Source of the DNA: Ascoidea rubescens DSM 1968
Taxonomy: Eukaryota > Ascomycota > Saccharomycetes > Ascoideales > Ascoideaceae
Assembly: GCF_001661345.1 (NCBI RefSeq)
Contig: NW_017962917.1
Location: 186,001-250,000, forward strand
Direction: 5' to 3'
Length of the DNA: 64,000 bases
Under the pieces are notes generated by a model, which did no database searches, was not told the origin of the DNA, and saw nothing but the letters and a program-made list of their open reading frames with translations. The translations under genes and the position numbers were made by a program. Within the stretch, counting starts at the first letter, position 1. Each line of letters starts with the position of its first letter. Positions 1-8,377 of this stretch are shown one piece after another.

Positions 1-1767
1 GATTATTATTATCAGATGTAATTGAAACCAATAATATTGCAATTATTGCCAATTTAGATCCATTTGGAGATTTGAATACAATCCTATCAACAATTCGCTT
101 TTTAAAACCAATGCCTAAATTATCTTCCAAAAAATTAATATCCCCAAAAAAACTATTTCCAAGTTTTACTTCAAGCTCTAGTAATAATAAAAATAATACC
201 AATAATAATACCAATAATAATACCAATAATGAAATTAATAATAATTTTGCCTCTCCCATTTTAATTGAGCAAATTAATACTCTTAAAAAGAAATTAGAAG
301 CTTTACAAAACAGTATTCCCGAATTAGAATTCAAAATCAGGCAAGAAGTTTCCATTGAATCAGAAAATTTAATTAGAAGAATTCTTGAAAAGAATCAATC
401 ATCAAAAAAACAAATCCTAAATGATAATGAAAACTTTACTGATATTAAACTAGATTTATTGTCAATTGACTACAACTCAAAAATCAAAAATTTACAATTG
501 GACAATCTAGATCTATTGAAGGAAAATTCAAAAATTAAACTCAATTTCGACAAATTAAGCAAAAAATATGATAATCTTTTAGCTGAAAATAAAACATTGA
601 AATTGTCCATAATAAAATCAAAACAGCCTAATAACTCTTCTTCAATATCTGATAACCATTTACTAATCCAAAATTCCTCAAATACAAGTAAAATCAGTGA
701 TATTATTGATGAATATCAAGGTATTTCAACCAATAGTAGACTTGATATTCAAGCTAAAGGCACTTTTATGACTTCAGTAAATTTAGACAATTCATCGATT
801 TTTGTACCACCAACTCCATCTCCATCAAAGATTAACAATAAAATATATCAAAATACTAATCAAAGTATCAATCAAAGTATCAATCAAAGTATTGATCAAA
901 ATAAGCTATTTAACTATAATTTGAACAATTCCAGCAATAAATTTAATTATTCACTCGGAAAAAATGATATTTTTGCTTCAACTTCTATTGACATTAATGT
1001 TGATCAAATTGAAAATAAAAATAATGTTAATAGTAGAATTGAAAGCAGTCTAATTCATAAATTTCACAATAATAATGCTTTTGCAAGCCAAAGCGAAGTT
1101 TCAAATCAATCAATACGCGAAACAATGTCTCAAGATGTATCAATCGAAAATAGAAAAAAGCTAGATTACAGAAATGGTAATCTTTTTTCCAGTGATGATG
1201 CTAATATAAAAAATATTAGAAGTGAATTAAGAATTGAATTTGAAACACCTATAAAGAAAGAAACTTACAGTAAAATATTAAGCATGACTGGCGATGAAAA
1301 TGAAGATTTAAGCAACTATTCTCAACACGATATATCAAATCATGTCTCCAAAGAAAATGATATCGATATGGAAAGAAAAGAGGAGGAAAGTTATAATTTT
1401 AAGAAAGAAGAAGAAAATGGTGATAAGACAGAAGACAGTCATAGTAACAAAAAAAGAAAGAAGCGTGTTTTTGATGGGATTGAGATTGATAGTAGTTTTG
1501 AAAATGAAGATGTTGATAATAAATTGAAGTTAAGACATGAGAAAAGCCATAAAAAGGAAAATAAAAGAAAAGAAGAATATTCACTGGAAAGTGAAGATTT
1601 TCATTATGAGGGTTCGTCTGATGGAGATTCTAAGAAACTAGATTTCAATAAGGCAAGTTTTGATCTTTCAAGAAAAGTCAGAGCATCAAGAAAAGCTAAA
1701 GAAATAGCAAAAAGTAAAATTCAGCTTGAAAATGAAACTAGTGAAAGCGAGAGTGAGAGTGAGGGTG

Positions 1768-1823
<56 letters not shown>

Positions 1824-2705
1824 TCTAGTGATCAGGAAAATGAAAAAAGTAAAGAAAATAAAATTTTGAGATATGACAGTGATATAGAGTTTGAAGAAGA
1901 CGAAGACGAAGATGAAGGTGAAGATGAGGATGACAATAATAATAATGATAACTTGAAGAAAAAACATGAAATAAATGAAAAGGGTAGAAATGAAAATTCA
2001 AACAAAAATGAAAATAAAGATAAAAATAATTCTGAAAATAACCACACTAATGTAGGCAATGATAGCATGAGTAAAAATGATGGGGTTATTGATAAAAAAA
2101 AAGAAGAAAAGAGAAAATTAGAAAATGGGAAAAAAAAGATTAATAAGAGAAGATTTGATGATAGTGATGATGACTATGTAGCAAGTGAAGGATCATTGGA
2201 AGAATTTGAGGAAGATGATAATGATATTGATACAAAACCTCGAAAAGGTAAAAAAATATCCAATTCACTGCCGAAGAAATCAAACAGTATAAAAAAAACT
2301 AAACTACCCACATCAATTGGATTAAAAAAGAATATTTATACCGACTTTTATGAAGAAGTTCCGATATTAATGCCATCTAAACTGTTTAATATTGATGGGA
2401 TATTAGATTTGAATAATAGTAGCTTGATTTCCAATCCTTCAGACAAAAAAGTGAATAGGATTACAATGGATAAAGATGGAAATTTTCAGTTCAAATTTAG
2501 CGATGTATTAGAGAATAAGGTCAATAGTAAAGAAAAAGAAATTATTGTGAGCAATAAGGAAAATATTAAGGAAAATATTAAGGAAATTATCAATGCTGGA
2601 GTGAATAAAAAACCAGGTGGAATCAAAAAAATTAAGAAAAAAAAGATTTTGAAACCAAGAAAAATATTTTCGGAAAATGGGGATAATTCATTTTCATTCA
2701 ATTGA
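1..2705 (+). CDS. long acidic coiled-coil protein, 5' end outside window; possibly kinesin-like
   Basis: The reading frame is open from the left edge (first whole codon at base 3), so the start lies outside; about 900 residues are visible. The first 35 residues (IIANLDPFGDLNTILSTIRF and neighbours) resemble the end of a kinesin motor domain, where a hydrophobic strand, a (S/D)P turn and an LSTLRFA-type helix occur. That is an inference from a short stretch. After an Asn-rich linker, a coiled coil covers roughly residues 90-200. Then come a long Ser/Asn region, two Lys/Glu/Asp-rich stretches with a pure Ser-Glu repeat (hexamer GTGAAA, about 1740-1830), and a Lys/Arg-rich C-terminus. A basic tail after an acidic region would suit a microtubule- or chromatin-associated protein. 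No catalytic motif is visible. The right-hand neighbour, ARC15, is convergent. Confidence 0.75.
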
Positions 2706-3028
2706 ATAATAATCATGTTCTAATACATTACAAACACTGTTTTATACTATTTTTTTTTTCAATTTTATTCATTTCGTTTTGTTGTGTTTTGTGTTTTGTT
2801 GTGTCTTGAAATTTTTATATGATTTTATTGTATTTTTTCAGATAATTCAGACTATCTTTTGTGATAAACGTTTAAATTTTTCGTTAGGTTAATTGTTTTA
2901 ATATAAATTTTTTTATTATAGATTATAAGAAAAATATTATAAAAAAAGCAGGATAGAAAATGACTATAATTTGTGTAATAATAATAGTGGAAACAGTGTT
3001 GGGTGGTAGAAAATAACAAGATGTGCTA
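2706..3028. other. 3' spacer between convergent genes
   Basis: T-rich and A-rich runs only, including two T-runs near 2750 and 2910. It probably holds the 3' ends of both flanking transcripts. I see no gene. Confidence 0.6.
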
Positions 3029-3490
3029 TTATACCAGTCTTCTATCACTCATGTAACGCAAAATCGGACCTAAACCAGTAATCTCAATTGTTTTCTCAAA
3101 CCAAGCTAGAAGAATGCCTGAATGGATCTGGCTTTGGGACTGGCTCATTGCCTTGTAGAGGTACTTGACCAATATATCCTGCTGGTCGATATCGAGAGCT
3201 TGAACTATGTTTGACATCTGGGCCTGTTTCACCGAGGTGAGGACCTCAAGGACTAGGGATAGGTTGAAAAGCCTGGTGTCCTCAATATCAGAGTGGTATG
3301 GAGGATTGGTGAGTGCCAACCTCAAAGAATCAGAGTAGTTGCCCTTGGAGAGCAAGGCCTTGACCTGTCTGGACTTGAGCAGAACGTCGTCGTAGGACAC
3401 TAGGTCAGTGTCGACAAGCCTCAATTGCTCGTCGGTAAGCCTGCTTTCCGGGTCCAATGCGTCAATGTCGATCCTCCTCCAGTCTTCCAT
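3029..3490 (-). CDS. ARC15: Arp2/3 complex subunit 5 (ARPC5)
   Basis: Encodes 153 residues, against 154 in S. cerevisiae Arc15. It is the smallest subunit of the Arp2/3 complex, which nucleates branched actin at endocytic patches. The N-terminus MEDWRRIDIDALDPES is nearly identical to the yeast protein. The C-terminal half keeps the family blocks TNPPYHSD, DILVKYLYKAMS, GILLAWFEK and a final RYMSDRRLV. I chose the ATG at 3490 because it starts the conserved MEDWRR block; an in-frame ATG 31 codons upstream would add a non-conserved leader. The gene is divergent from IDH2, sharing a roughly 360-bp promoter region. Its GC content is visibly higher than that of the coding genes around it. No intron is needed. 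Confidence 0.96.
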   Translation of the reverse strand: MEDWRRIDIDALDPESRLTDEQLRLVDTDLVSYDDVLLKSRQVKALLSKGNYSDSLRLALTNPPYHSDIEDTRLFNLSLVLEVLTSVKQAQMSNIVQALDIDQQDILVKYLYKAMSQSQSQIHSGILLAWFEKTIEITGLGPILRYMSDRRLV

Positions 3491-3586
3491 GATAAATGCG
3501 CTGTTGATGTTGGTAGTTGTGCTGACTGAGCTGCGTATGCCTCTGCTTCTGATTATATCCTCTTCTCTTTTGGTGACGTGCAAAAA

Positions 3587-3665
3587 GGAGACCCCCGGAA
3601 ATGCGCTTCACCACGTGCGCGTGCGCGTGCCGGTGCCGCCGAAAGCCGGCGCATTTCCAGTAGGA
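3587..3665. promoter_or_regulatory. GC-rich island in ARC15/IDH2 divergent promoter
   Basis: A short stretch dominated by G and C, with CACGTG near 3612, overlapping GTGCGC/CGCGTG words and an inverted GCCGGC/GCCGGCG pair, inside otherwise AT-rich DNA. The CGCGC-type words are the kind recognised by Rsc3/Rsc30 in S. cerevisiae, and CACGTG by Cbf1/Tye7; binding here is inference. Confidence 0.4.
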
Positions 3666-3745
3666 GCCGAGATAGAAAATGCGAGGTCGTTTTTGCTTTG
3701 AGAGGATAAGCCAAACCTTCGCAGAGCTGGGAAGAGCTGCAAAGG

Positions 3746-3753
3746 TATAAATA
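3746..3753 (+). promoter_or_regulatory. TATA box of IDH2
   Basis: TATAAATA lies 96 bp upstream of the chosen IDH2 ATG, a usual distance for a yeast TATA element. There is no equally good TATA on the ARC15 side. Confidence 0.6.
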
Positions 3754-3848
3754 GGAACTAGTTGGCTCCAGATCTCTCGCTTCTGCCCCAGGCTATTGCT
3801 TTCACTCTACTCATTCCTCTCGTCCTCAACACCACAACCACAACCATA

Positions 3849-4952
3849 ATGTCCTTTTCCAAAGCCCTACTTAAGAACACATTCAATGCTGGCAGAAGAA
3901 GCTATGCCACCTCTGTAGCCAAGTTCACTGGCGCCAAAAACGCTGAGGGCAAGTACACTGTCACCTTGATTGAAGGTGATGGAATTGGTATCGAGATCTC
4001 CAAGTCTGTCAAGGATATCTACTCTGCTGCTAAGGTTCCAATTCAATGGGAGCCTGTCGATGTCACTCCCCAGCTAGTCAATGGGAAAACCACCTTACCC
4101 AAGGAAGCCATCGAGTCTGTTTTCAAGAACAAAGTAGCACTCAAGGGCCCCTTAGCTACTCCAATTGGTAAAGGCCATGTCTCCTTGAACTTGACCTTGA
4201 GAAGAACCTTCAATTTGTTTGCCAACGTCAGACCATGCAAATCAATTGTCGGCTATAAAACTCCTTATGATGACGTTGATACCGTTTTAATTAGAGAAAA
4301 CACTGAGGGTGAATATTCTGGTATCGAACATACAATTGTTCCCGGTGTCGTTCAATCAATTAAACTAATCACAAAGCCTGCCTCTGAAAGAGTTATTAGA
4401 TACGCTTTTGAATATGCTAAATCCGTCAAAAAACCTCATATTTTGGTGGTTCATAAAGCCTCAATCATGAAACTTTCCGATGGGTTATTTGTTAATACCG
4501 CAAAGGAAGTAGCTAAAGAGTACCCAGGCATCACTTTGGATTTTGAATTAATCGACAATACCTGTCTCAAGTTAACTACTGATCCAACTCAATACTCAAA
4601 TGTTGTTATGGTTATGCCAAATTTATATGGTGATATTATGTCCGATTTATCTTCTGGTTTAATCGGTGGCCTAGGTTTAACTCCCTCAGGTAATATGGGT
4701 GACAATGTTTCCATCTTTGAAGCTGTTCATGGTTCTGCTCCTGATATCTCCGGCAAAAACTTGGCCAACCCAACCGCTCTACTATTATCTTCCTGTATGA
4801 TGTTGAGACATATGGAATTAAACTCATATGCTGACAAAATCGAAAACGCTGTCTTGAAGACAATTGCCTCAGGTCCAGAAAATAGAACTAAAGATTTAAA
4901 AGGTAATGCAGGTACTGATTCATTTACTAAAAAAATTATTGAAAATTTATAA
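3849..4952 (+). CDS. IDH2: NAD+-isocitrate dehydrogenase catalytic subunit, mitochondrial
   Basis: Encodes 367 residues (S. cerevisiae Idh2 369). With Idh1 it forms the octameric NAD-dependent enzyme that oxidises isocitrate to 2-oxoglutarate in the TCA cycle. The match is to Idh2 rather than Idh1: it has [36 protein letters not shown] and the C-terminal [15 protein letters not shown], which carry the isocitrate and NAD contacts; Idh1 has diverged at these places. The first 20-25 residues are basic and hydroxylated (a Lys/Arg-rich start followed by RRSYAT), fitting a cleaved mitochondrial presequence. The ATG at 3849 is used; an earlier in-frame ATG at 3762 would put a hydrophobic, Thr-rich leader ahead of the presequence and lies only 9 bp past the TATA box. 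CTG codons are absent from the gene. Confidence 0.96.
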   Translation: MSFSKALLKNTFNAGRRSYATSVAKFTGAKNAEGKYTVTLIEGDGIGIEISKSVKDIYSAAKVPIQWEPVDVTPQLVNGKTTLPKEAIESVFKNKVALKGPLATPIGKGHVSLNLTLRRTFNLFANVRPCKSIVGYKTPYDDVDTVLIRENTEGEYSGIEHTIVPGVVQSIKLITKPASERVIRYAFEYAKSVKKPHILVVHKASIMKLSDGLFVNTAKEVAKEYPGITLDFELIDNTCLKLTTDPTQYSNVVMVMPNLYGDIMSDLSSGLIGGLGLTPSGNMGDNVSIFEAVHGSAPDISGKNLANPTALLLSSCMMLRHMELNSYADKIENAVLKTIASGPENRTKDLKGNAGTDSFTKKIIENL

Positions 4953-5448
4953 ACTAAATTATTCGCTTAACTGTTAATTAATCCTTTAATTAATTTTTAG
5001 TTTTTTTTATCAATTTTATTAGTTTTACTAAAAATTAAGATCACTACTACTATTATTACTATTACTACTACTATTATTATTAATAGTTTGTTTTTATCTC
5101 CCTTTATTTTACTAATCTCTTATATAAATTTCTAAATGATTTATGATTATGTTTATATTCATACTGGATATATATTTTACTGAATAACTCCATCTTGTAT
5201 CTTCCAACTCAATTTTTCTCTTGTATGTCAAATCAAAAACTTAAATGGCGTTTGAAAGGAAAAAAAAAGTATTGGTGATTTTTCTTTACTAAATCCGTTT
5301 TCTTCGGGTTTATTGTTTCTGTTCTCTCACCAACTCAAAATTATAGAATTTGGCTTTGGGATCGTGTGACCGTGATTGCGAATTTCCAGCTGTGTGGATC
5401 AAATTGTCAAAGAAATACCCATTCTCAAATAAAAGAAGAAAAATATAG
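4953..5448. other. spacer with ACT/ATT microsatellite
   Basis: Downstream of IDH2. Holds a trinucleotide run of ACT/ATT units at about 5041-5090 and otherwise AT-rich DNA. The right part carries the CCAGCTGTGTGG motif at 5386-5397. No gene seen. Confidence 0.5.
5386..5397 (+). promoter_or_regulatory. CCAGCYGTGTGG motif, copy 1
   Basis: CCAGCTGTGTGG, preceded at 5366-5375 by GTGACCGTGA. The same two-part arrangement recurs at 6153-6175. The factor is unknown. Confidence 0.3.
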
Positions 5449-6034
5449 ACAAGCTTAACTAACACAATAAATGTTGAACATCAACAGAATGTCACTATAA
5501 AAGTTGAAGACCAAGATAACTCCATCATAAATGCTAAAATTCAAAAAAAGTAATTTTAAAACAGGTGGTGATCCCACAATTGATATTAAAAGATTAGAAA
5601 CGTGTTGTTTTAAATCATATAAATTAGATATAGATTTTACTTTTAATGGTCTTGTTGCACAAATTGAAAAACTTATGTTGAAAAATGGTAGCTTTGGTGT
5701 AGTAATTAGGAATGAAGTAAGAAGATCTGCAAAGAATATGTAGATCATCATAACTTATATTGGTAACAAAGATACTATTAGTGATGAAGTAGATAAACTT
5801 ATTGAAGCAAATAAAAACACTATTCTGCAAGATCCCCATAACACAAATCAACAAAAAGCAGAATATAAAGATTATCCTGATGGAGTTTCTGTAAATTTCT
5901 TCAAATATATCTATCGGACGTATTTAATTTCTTCATTTATATTGAACTTTTTTTTTATCACTATTGGTACATATACATTATTATCTTTATATCCAATAAA
6001 CATTTGGTTTTATCTTATTTTTATGTCATATTAA
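5449..6034 (+). pseudogene. decayed small gene of unknown family, with C-terminal membrane segment
   Basis: Protein-like sequence runs through this region but is broken. One frame gives about 33 residues (5449-5550), ending in a stop at AAAAAAG. From there another frame runs from an ATG at 5531 through a clear hydrophilic domain to a TAG at 5741-5743. The same frame then continues for a further 96 codons to TAA at 6032-6034. The last part is strongly hydrophobic (about 40 residues rich in Ile, Leu, Phe, Tyr), like one or two membrane helices. The simplest reading is a host gene with one frameshift in an A-run and one nonsense change. I recognise no family. A spliced gene is less likely, because the TAG sits in continuous coding-like sequence without a good donor and acceptor. 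Confidence 0.45.
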
Positions 6035-6397
6035 GGGCTACCAAGATTCAGAATTCTTTCTCGAATTTTAGATCTCTAATGGTAGGGCTCTCAGTTAGGG
6101 CTCCAGTCATTCTATTCCTCATCATCTTAATCATTATTATTATTAATATTCCGTGACCGCGAGCCAGCCGTGTGGGACTCGTAGACCTATATAGTAGCTA
6201 TAAACTGTTGTTTAAGAATAACCAAAACCAACTCCTTAATTCTAAGCGAGGTGTAGAGAGACCTGAGTATCCTAAAATAACTGCTAAGAACAAACCTCCT
6301 ACATACCATTCTTCTTTAATTTGTTTAGAAAAGCAAATGCTCTATTAGTTACAAAACCCTACAATTAAAATAATTGCTCCTAGTAACTATATAGTCT
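6035..6397. other. spacer upstream of tRNA-Leu
   Basis: Contains an ATT/ATC run near 6120-6150, motif copy 2 (6153-6175) and an A-rich stretch before the tRNA. Sites just upstream of tRNA genes are favoured by yeast retroelements, but I could not define element ends or a target duplication here. Confidence 0.4.
6164..6175 (+). promoter_or_regulatory. CCAGCYGTGTGG motif, copy 2
   Basis: CCAGCCGTGTGG preceded by GTGACCGCGA at 6153-6162, repeating the arrangement at 5366-5397. Confidence 0.3.
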
Positions 6398-6481
6398 GGA
6401 GGGTTGGCCGAGTGGTCTAAGGCGGTAGACTTAAGATCTACTGGGAGATTTCCCGCGCGAGTTCGAACCTCGCATCCTTCA
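6398..6481 (+). tRNA. tRNA-Leu(UAA)
   Basis: A full cloverleaf can be drawn. The acceptor GGAGGGT pairs with ATCCTTC, with discriminator A. A D-arm follows (GGCCGAGTGGTCTAAGGC). The anticodon stem GTAGA/TCTAC encloses loop CTTAAGA, giving anticodon TAA. There is a long variable arm typical of type II tRNAs, and a T-arm GCGAG-TTCGAAC-CTCGC. It reads UUA Leu codons, which dominate Leu usage in the window. T5 at 6482-6486 can end polymerase III transcription. No intron. Confidence 0.95.
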
Positions 6482-6778
6482 TTTTTGACCTATTTTGATA
6501 TCTATCCCGTTAAAACGGGGTTTTACTGATCAAATCGTTTTTCATTTTCAAAAATTTATGTTTTAACTTTTTCGGCAGCGGTCCGCGAGAGTTTATTTTA
6601 ATCCGGATTTGATTTTGATTTTTTTTGGAACTCAGTTTTAGAAGTTTCATTTATCAAATAATGAAAGATTAATGAGTAGACATTATGTTTTATTAAAAGT
6701 TATTTTTTATTGAATATTTATTTATTAATGATTACAATCTTCTATATATTAAAACATTAATCTATGTAACTCATTTAT
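6482..6778. other. 3' spacer
   Basis: The polymerase III T-run, then AT-rich DNA holding the 3' end of the leftward GST-like gene. No sign of a missing eEF1G C-terminal domain for that gene. Confidence 0.5.
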
Positions 6779-7420
6779 CTAATTGGCTTCAAGTCTTTTT
6801 TCAATGATTTGAAATTTACCAATGTTTTTCTTTAATAATGGTTCTTCAAGAACTTTAGCAAACCAAGCTGAAATGTTTGGATGAGCTGAAGCCCATGATT
6901 TATCCCAAACGGTTTCAAAACATTGTTTGAAGAAAACGGCTGAAAAGAAATCAGCTAAGGTAACACCACTGCCAACTAAAAATGAATTGCTAGCAAGATA
7001 ATCTTCAAAAACTTTAGCGTATTTATCTAATTGAGCTCTACCACCAAAGACTCTTTTTTCATCATATGGATAAGCTCCAATGACTGGGAAAACTGCATTA
7101 ACATATTCAGTTGTAATATCAGAGTTGATGAATGATAACCATTTAAGAACTTCAAAATATTCATCCTTGGTTGCACCTAATAAATTACCTGGGTTCTTGA
7201 TTAATGAAACAACATATAACAAAATAGCTAATGTTTCATGTAATTTATAGTTACCATCAGTACCAAGGTAAGCTGGAACTTTACCTAATGGGAAATTCTT
7301 AGTGAATAATTCATCCTTTTCACCAATTCTAACTGGCAAGTTATAATATTCAATGATATAGTTTAAAATTGGGCAACGTGGAGAAGCAGCTGGGGAGTAT
7401 AAAGTACCGACAACAGACAT
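6779..7420 (-). CDS. stand-alone GST-domain protein, eEF1B-gamma (CAM1/TEF4) N-domain type
   Basis: Encodes 213 residues from ATG 7420 (start MSVVGTLYSP). The whole protein is a glutathione-transferase fold. A thioredoxin-like half keeps FPLGKVPAYLG and LHETLAILLYV (cis-Pro and Glu/Thr of the G-site region). A helical half keeps LVGSGVTLADFFSAVFF, the N-capping box of GSTs. The closest family I recognise is the N-terminal domain of translation factor eEF1B-gamma (Cam1/Tef4), which normally continues through a Lys-rich linker into a 160-residue EF1G domain. Here the gene stops after the GST part, and nothing downstream encodes the rest. It may act as a glutathione-dependent enzyme or as a scaffold that binds eEF1B-alpha or Met-tRNA synthetase-like partners; both are inference. 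An in-frame ATG 20 codons upstream looks like leader. Confidence 0.85.
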   Translation of the reverse strand: MSVVGTLYSPAASPRCPILNYIIEYYNLPVRIGEKDELFTKNFPLGKVPAYLGTDGNYKLHETLAILLYVVSLIKNPGNLLGATKDEYFEVLKWLSFINSDITTEYVNAVFPVIGAYPYDEKRVFGGRAQLDKYAKVFEDYLASNSFLVGSGVTLADFFSAVFFKQCFETVWDKSWASAHPNISAWFAKVLEEPLLKKNIGKFQIIEKRLEAN

Positions 7421-8377
7421 TTTAGTGAGTTTTGTTTGAATTGAATTGAAAAGTAGAATTGATTGCTTAAGAATAGTCAAGTGGTTCTCAAGAGATTCGT
7501 ACTATTGATGATATCTTTGGAATATATTTCAAAAAACATCATCAAATCTTCTCTTCTTATATACCTTGATCCCATCAATGAATTAATAATCATTTCCTGC
7601 AATTCTTTACCAGCTTCCATCAATTGAGTTTCCTATTCCATACTTCGATCTCATCATCGCTGATTTCCATCAGCTATCTTTAACCAACTTCAATTATCAA
7701 CAATTATCATCGATTATCACACAATCCTCCCCAGCTCTTAAAATGCCCCAGCATGTGGTGTCTGGTTGGTTGCTGTTTCCAAAAATTTGCACTTCAGCAA
7801 AAATATTTCTAGATTCGGTTAAAAGACTCGCTCTTTTCACCGCTGCAACCCAACGGACGATGAAATTTTAGTTTCAGGTCCAGTACTGTGGATCCACTCT
7901 TAGCGCGCCTGGCCAATCAGAGCGCTGTGTTTCTCGAAAGCTGTTGGGGTCTCACCTCTGCTTTCAATGCCTACTGATGGCGATGGTGCTCTTCAACCTT
8001 TGGCTCTAACAATTAAAAGCGACTATTTGGGTTATGTTTTGCTTCTCTGGCTCCTTACCTCCTGCTCTTTGAGTAGCCCGCAAAACTGAAAATCTCCTTT
8101 TCTATTCCTACCCTCTTAATTACTAATAAAGTGTTGCATTTCTAATCATTTTCTTATCCAGAACTCCACCAAATTTAGAAACTGATGGAATCTTTGATAA
8201 AAGCAACGCGTTTTGATTTGGTTTTATTTTTTTTACTTTATTTACTTTTCAGTTCGTTCCTTTTTTTTATTTTTTTATTTTTTCGTGTGTCGAAACCTTA
8301 AAACACCATAGCCAAAATTTTATTTTCAAAACCTTCAACCTAACGATCTTTAATCATGTATTTATCATATTCCTGAG
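7421..8377. other. divergent promoter region GST-like / CTF18
   Basis: 957 bp. The left part is AT-rich, the middle (about 7740-8000) more GC-rich with GCGCGCC near 7902, and the right part T-rich with a putative MCB box before CTF18. No gene or RNA recognised. Confidence 0.5.
8206..8211 (+). promoter_or_regulatory. MCB box (ACGCGT) upstream of CTF18
   Basis: ACGCGT, 167 bp before the CTF18 ATG. In budding yeasts MBF (Mbp1-Swi6) binds this word to drive replication genes at G1/S, and CTF18 is a replication/cohesion gene, so the context fits. Confidence 0.45.

Noticed and set aside
1686-1967. Thr-Phe repeat and poly-Ser membrane-like ORFs opposite the first gene
   Set aside because: Mirror images of the Ser-Glu and Asp/Glu repeats of the real coding strand.
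3491-3583. N-terminal extension of ARC15 from an upstream ATG
   Set aside because: ARPC5 proteins begin at the MEDWRR-type block; the extra 31 residues are not family-like and lie in the promoter.
6035-6397. Possible solo LTR of a Ty-type element just upstream of tRNA-Leu
   Set aside because: Location fits and it has TATA-like and A-rich parts, but I could not find matching TG...CA ends, a target duplication or a second copy in the window.
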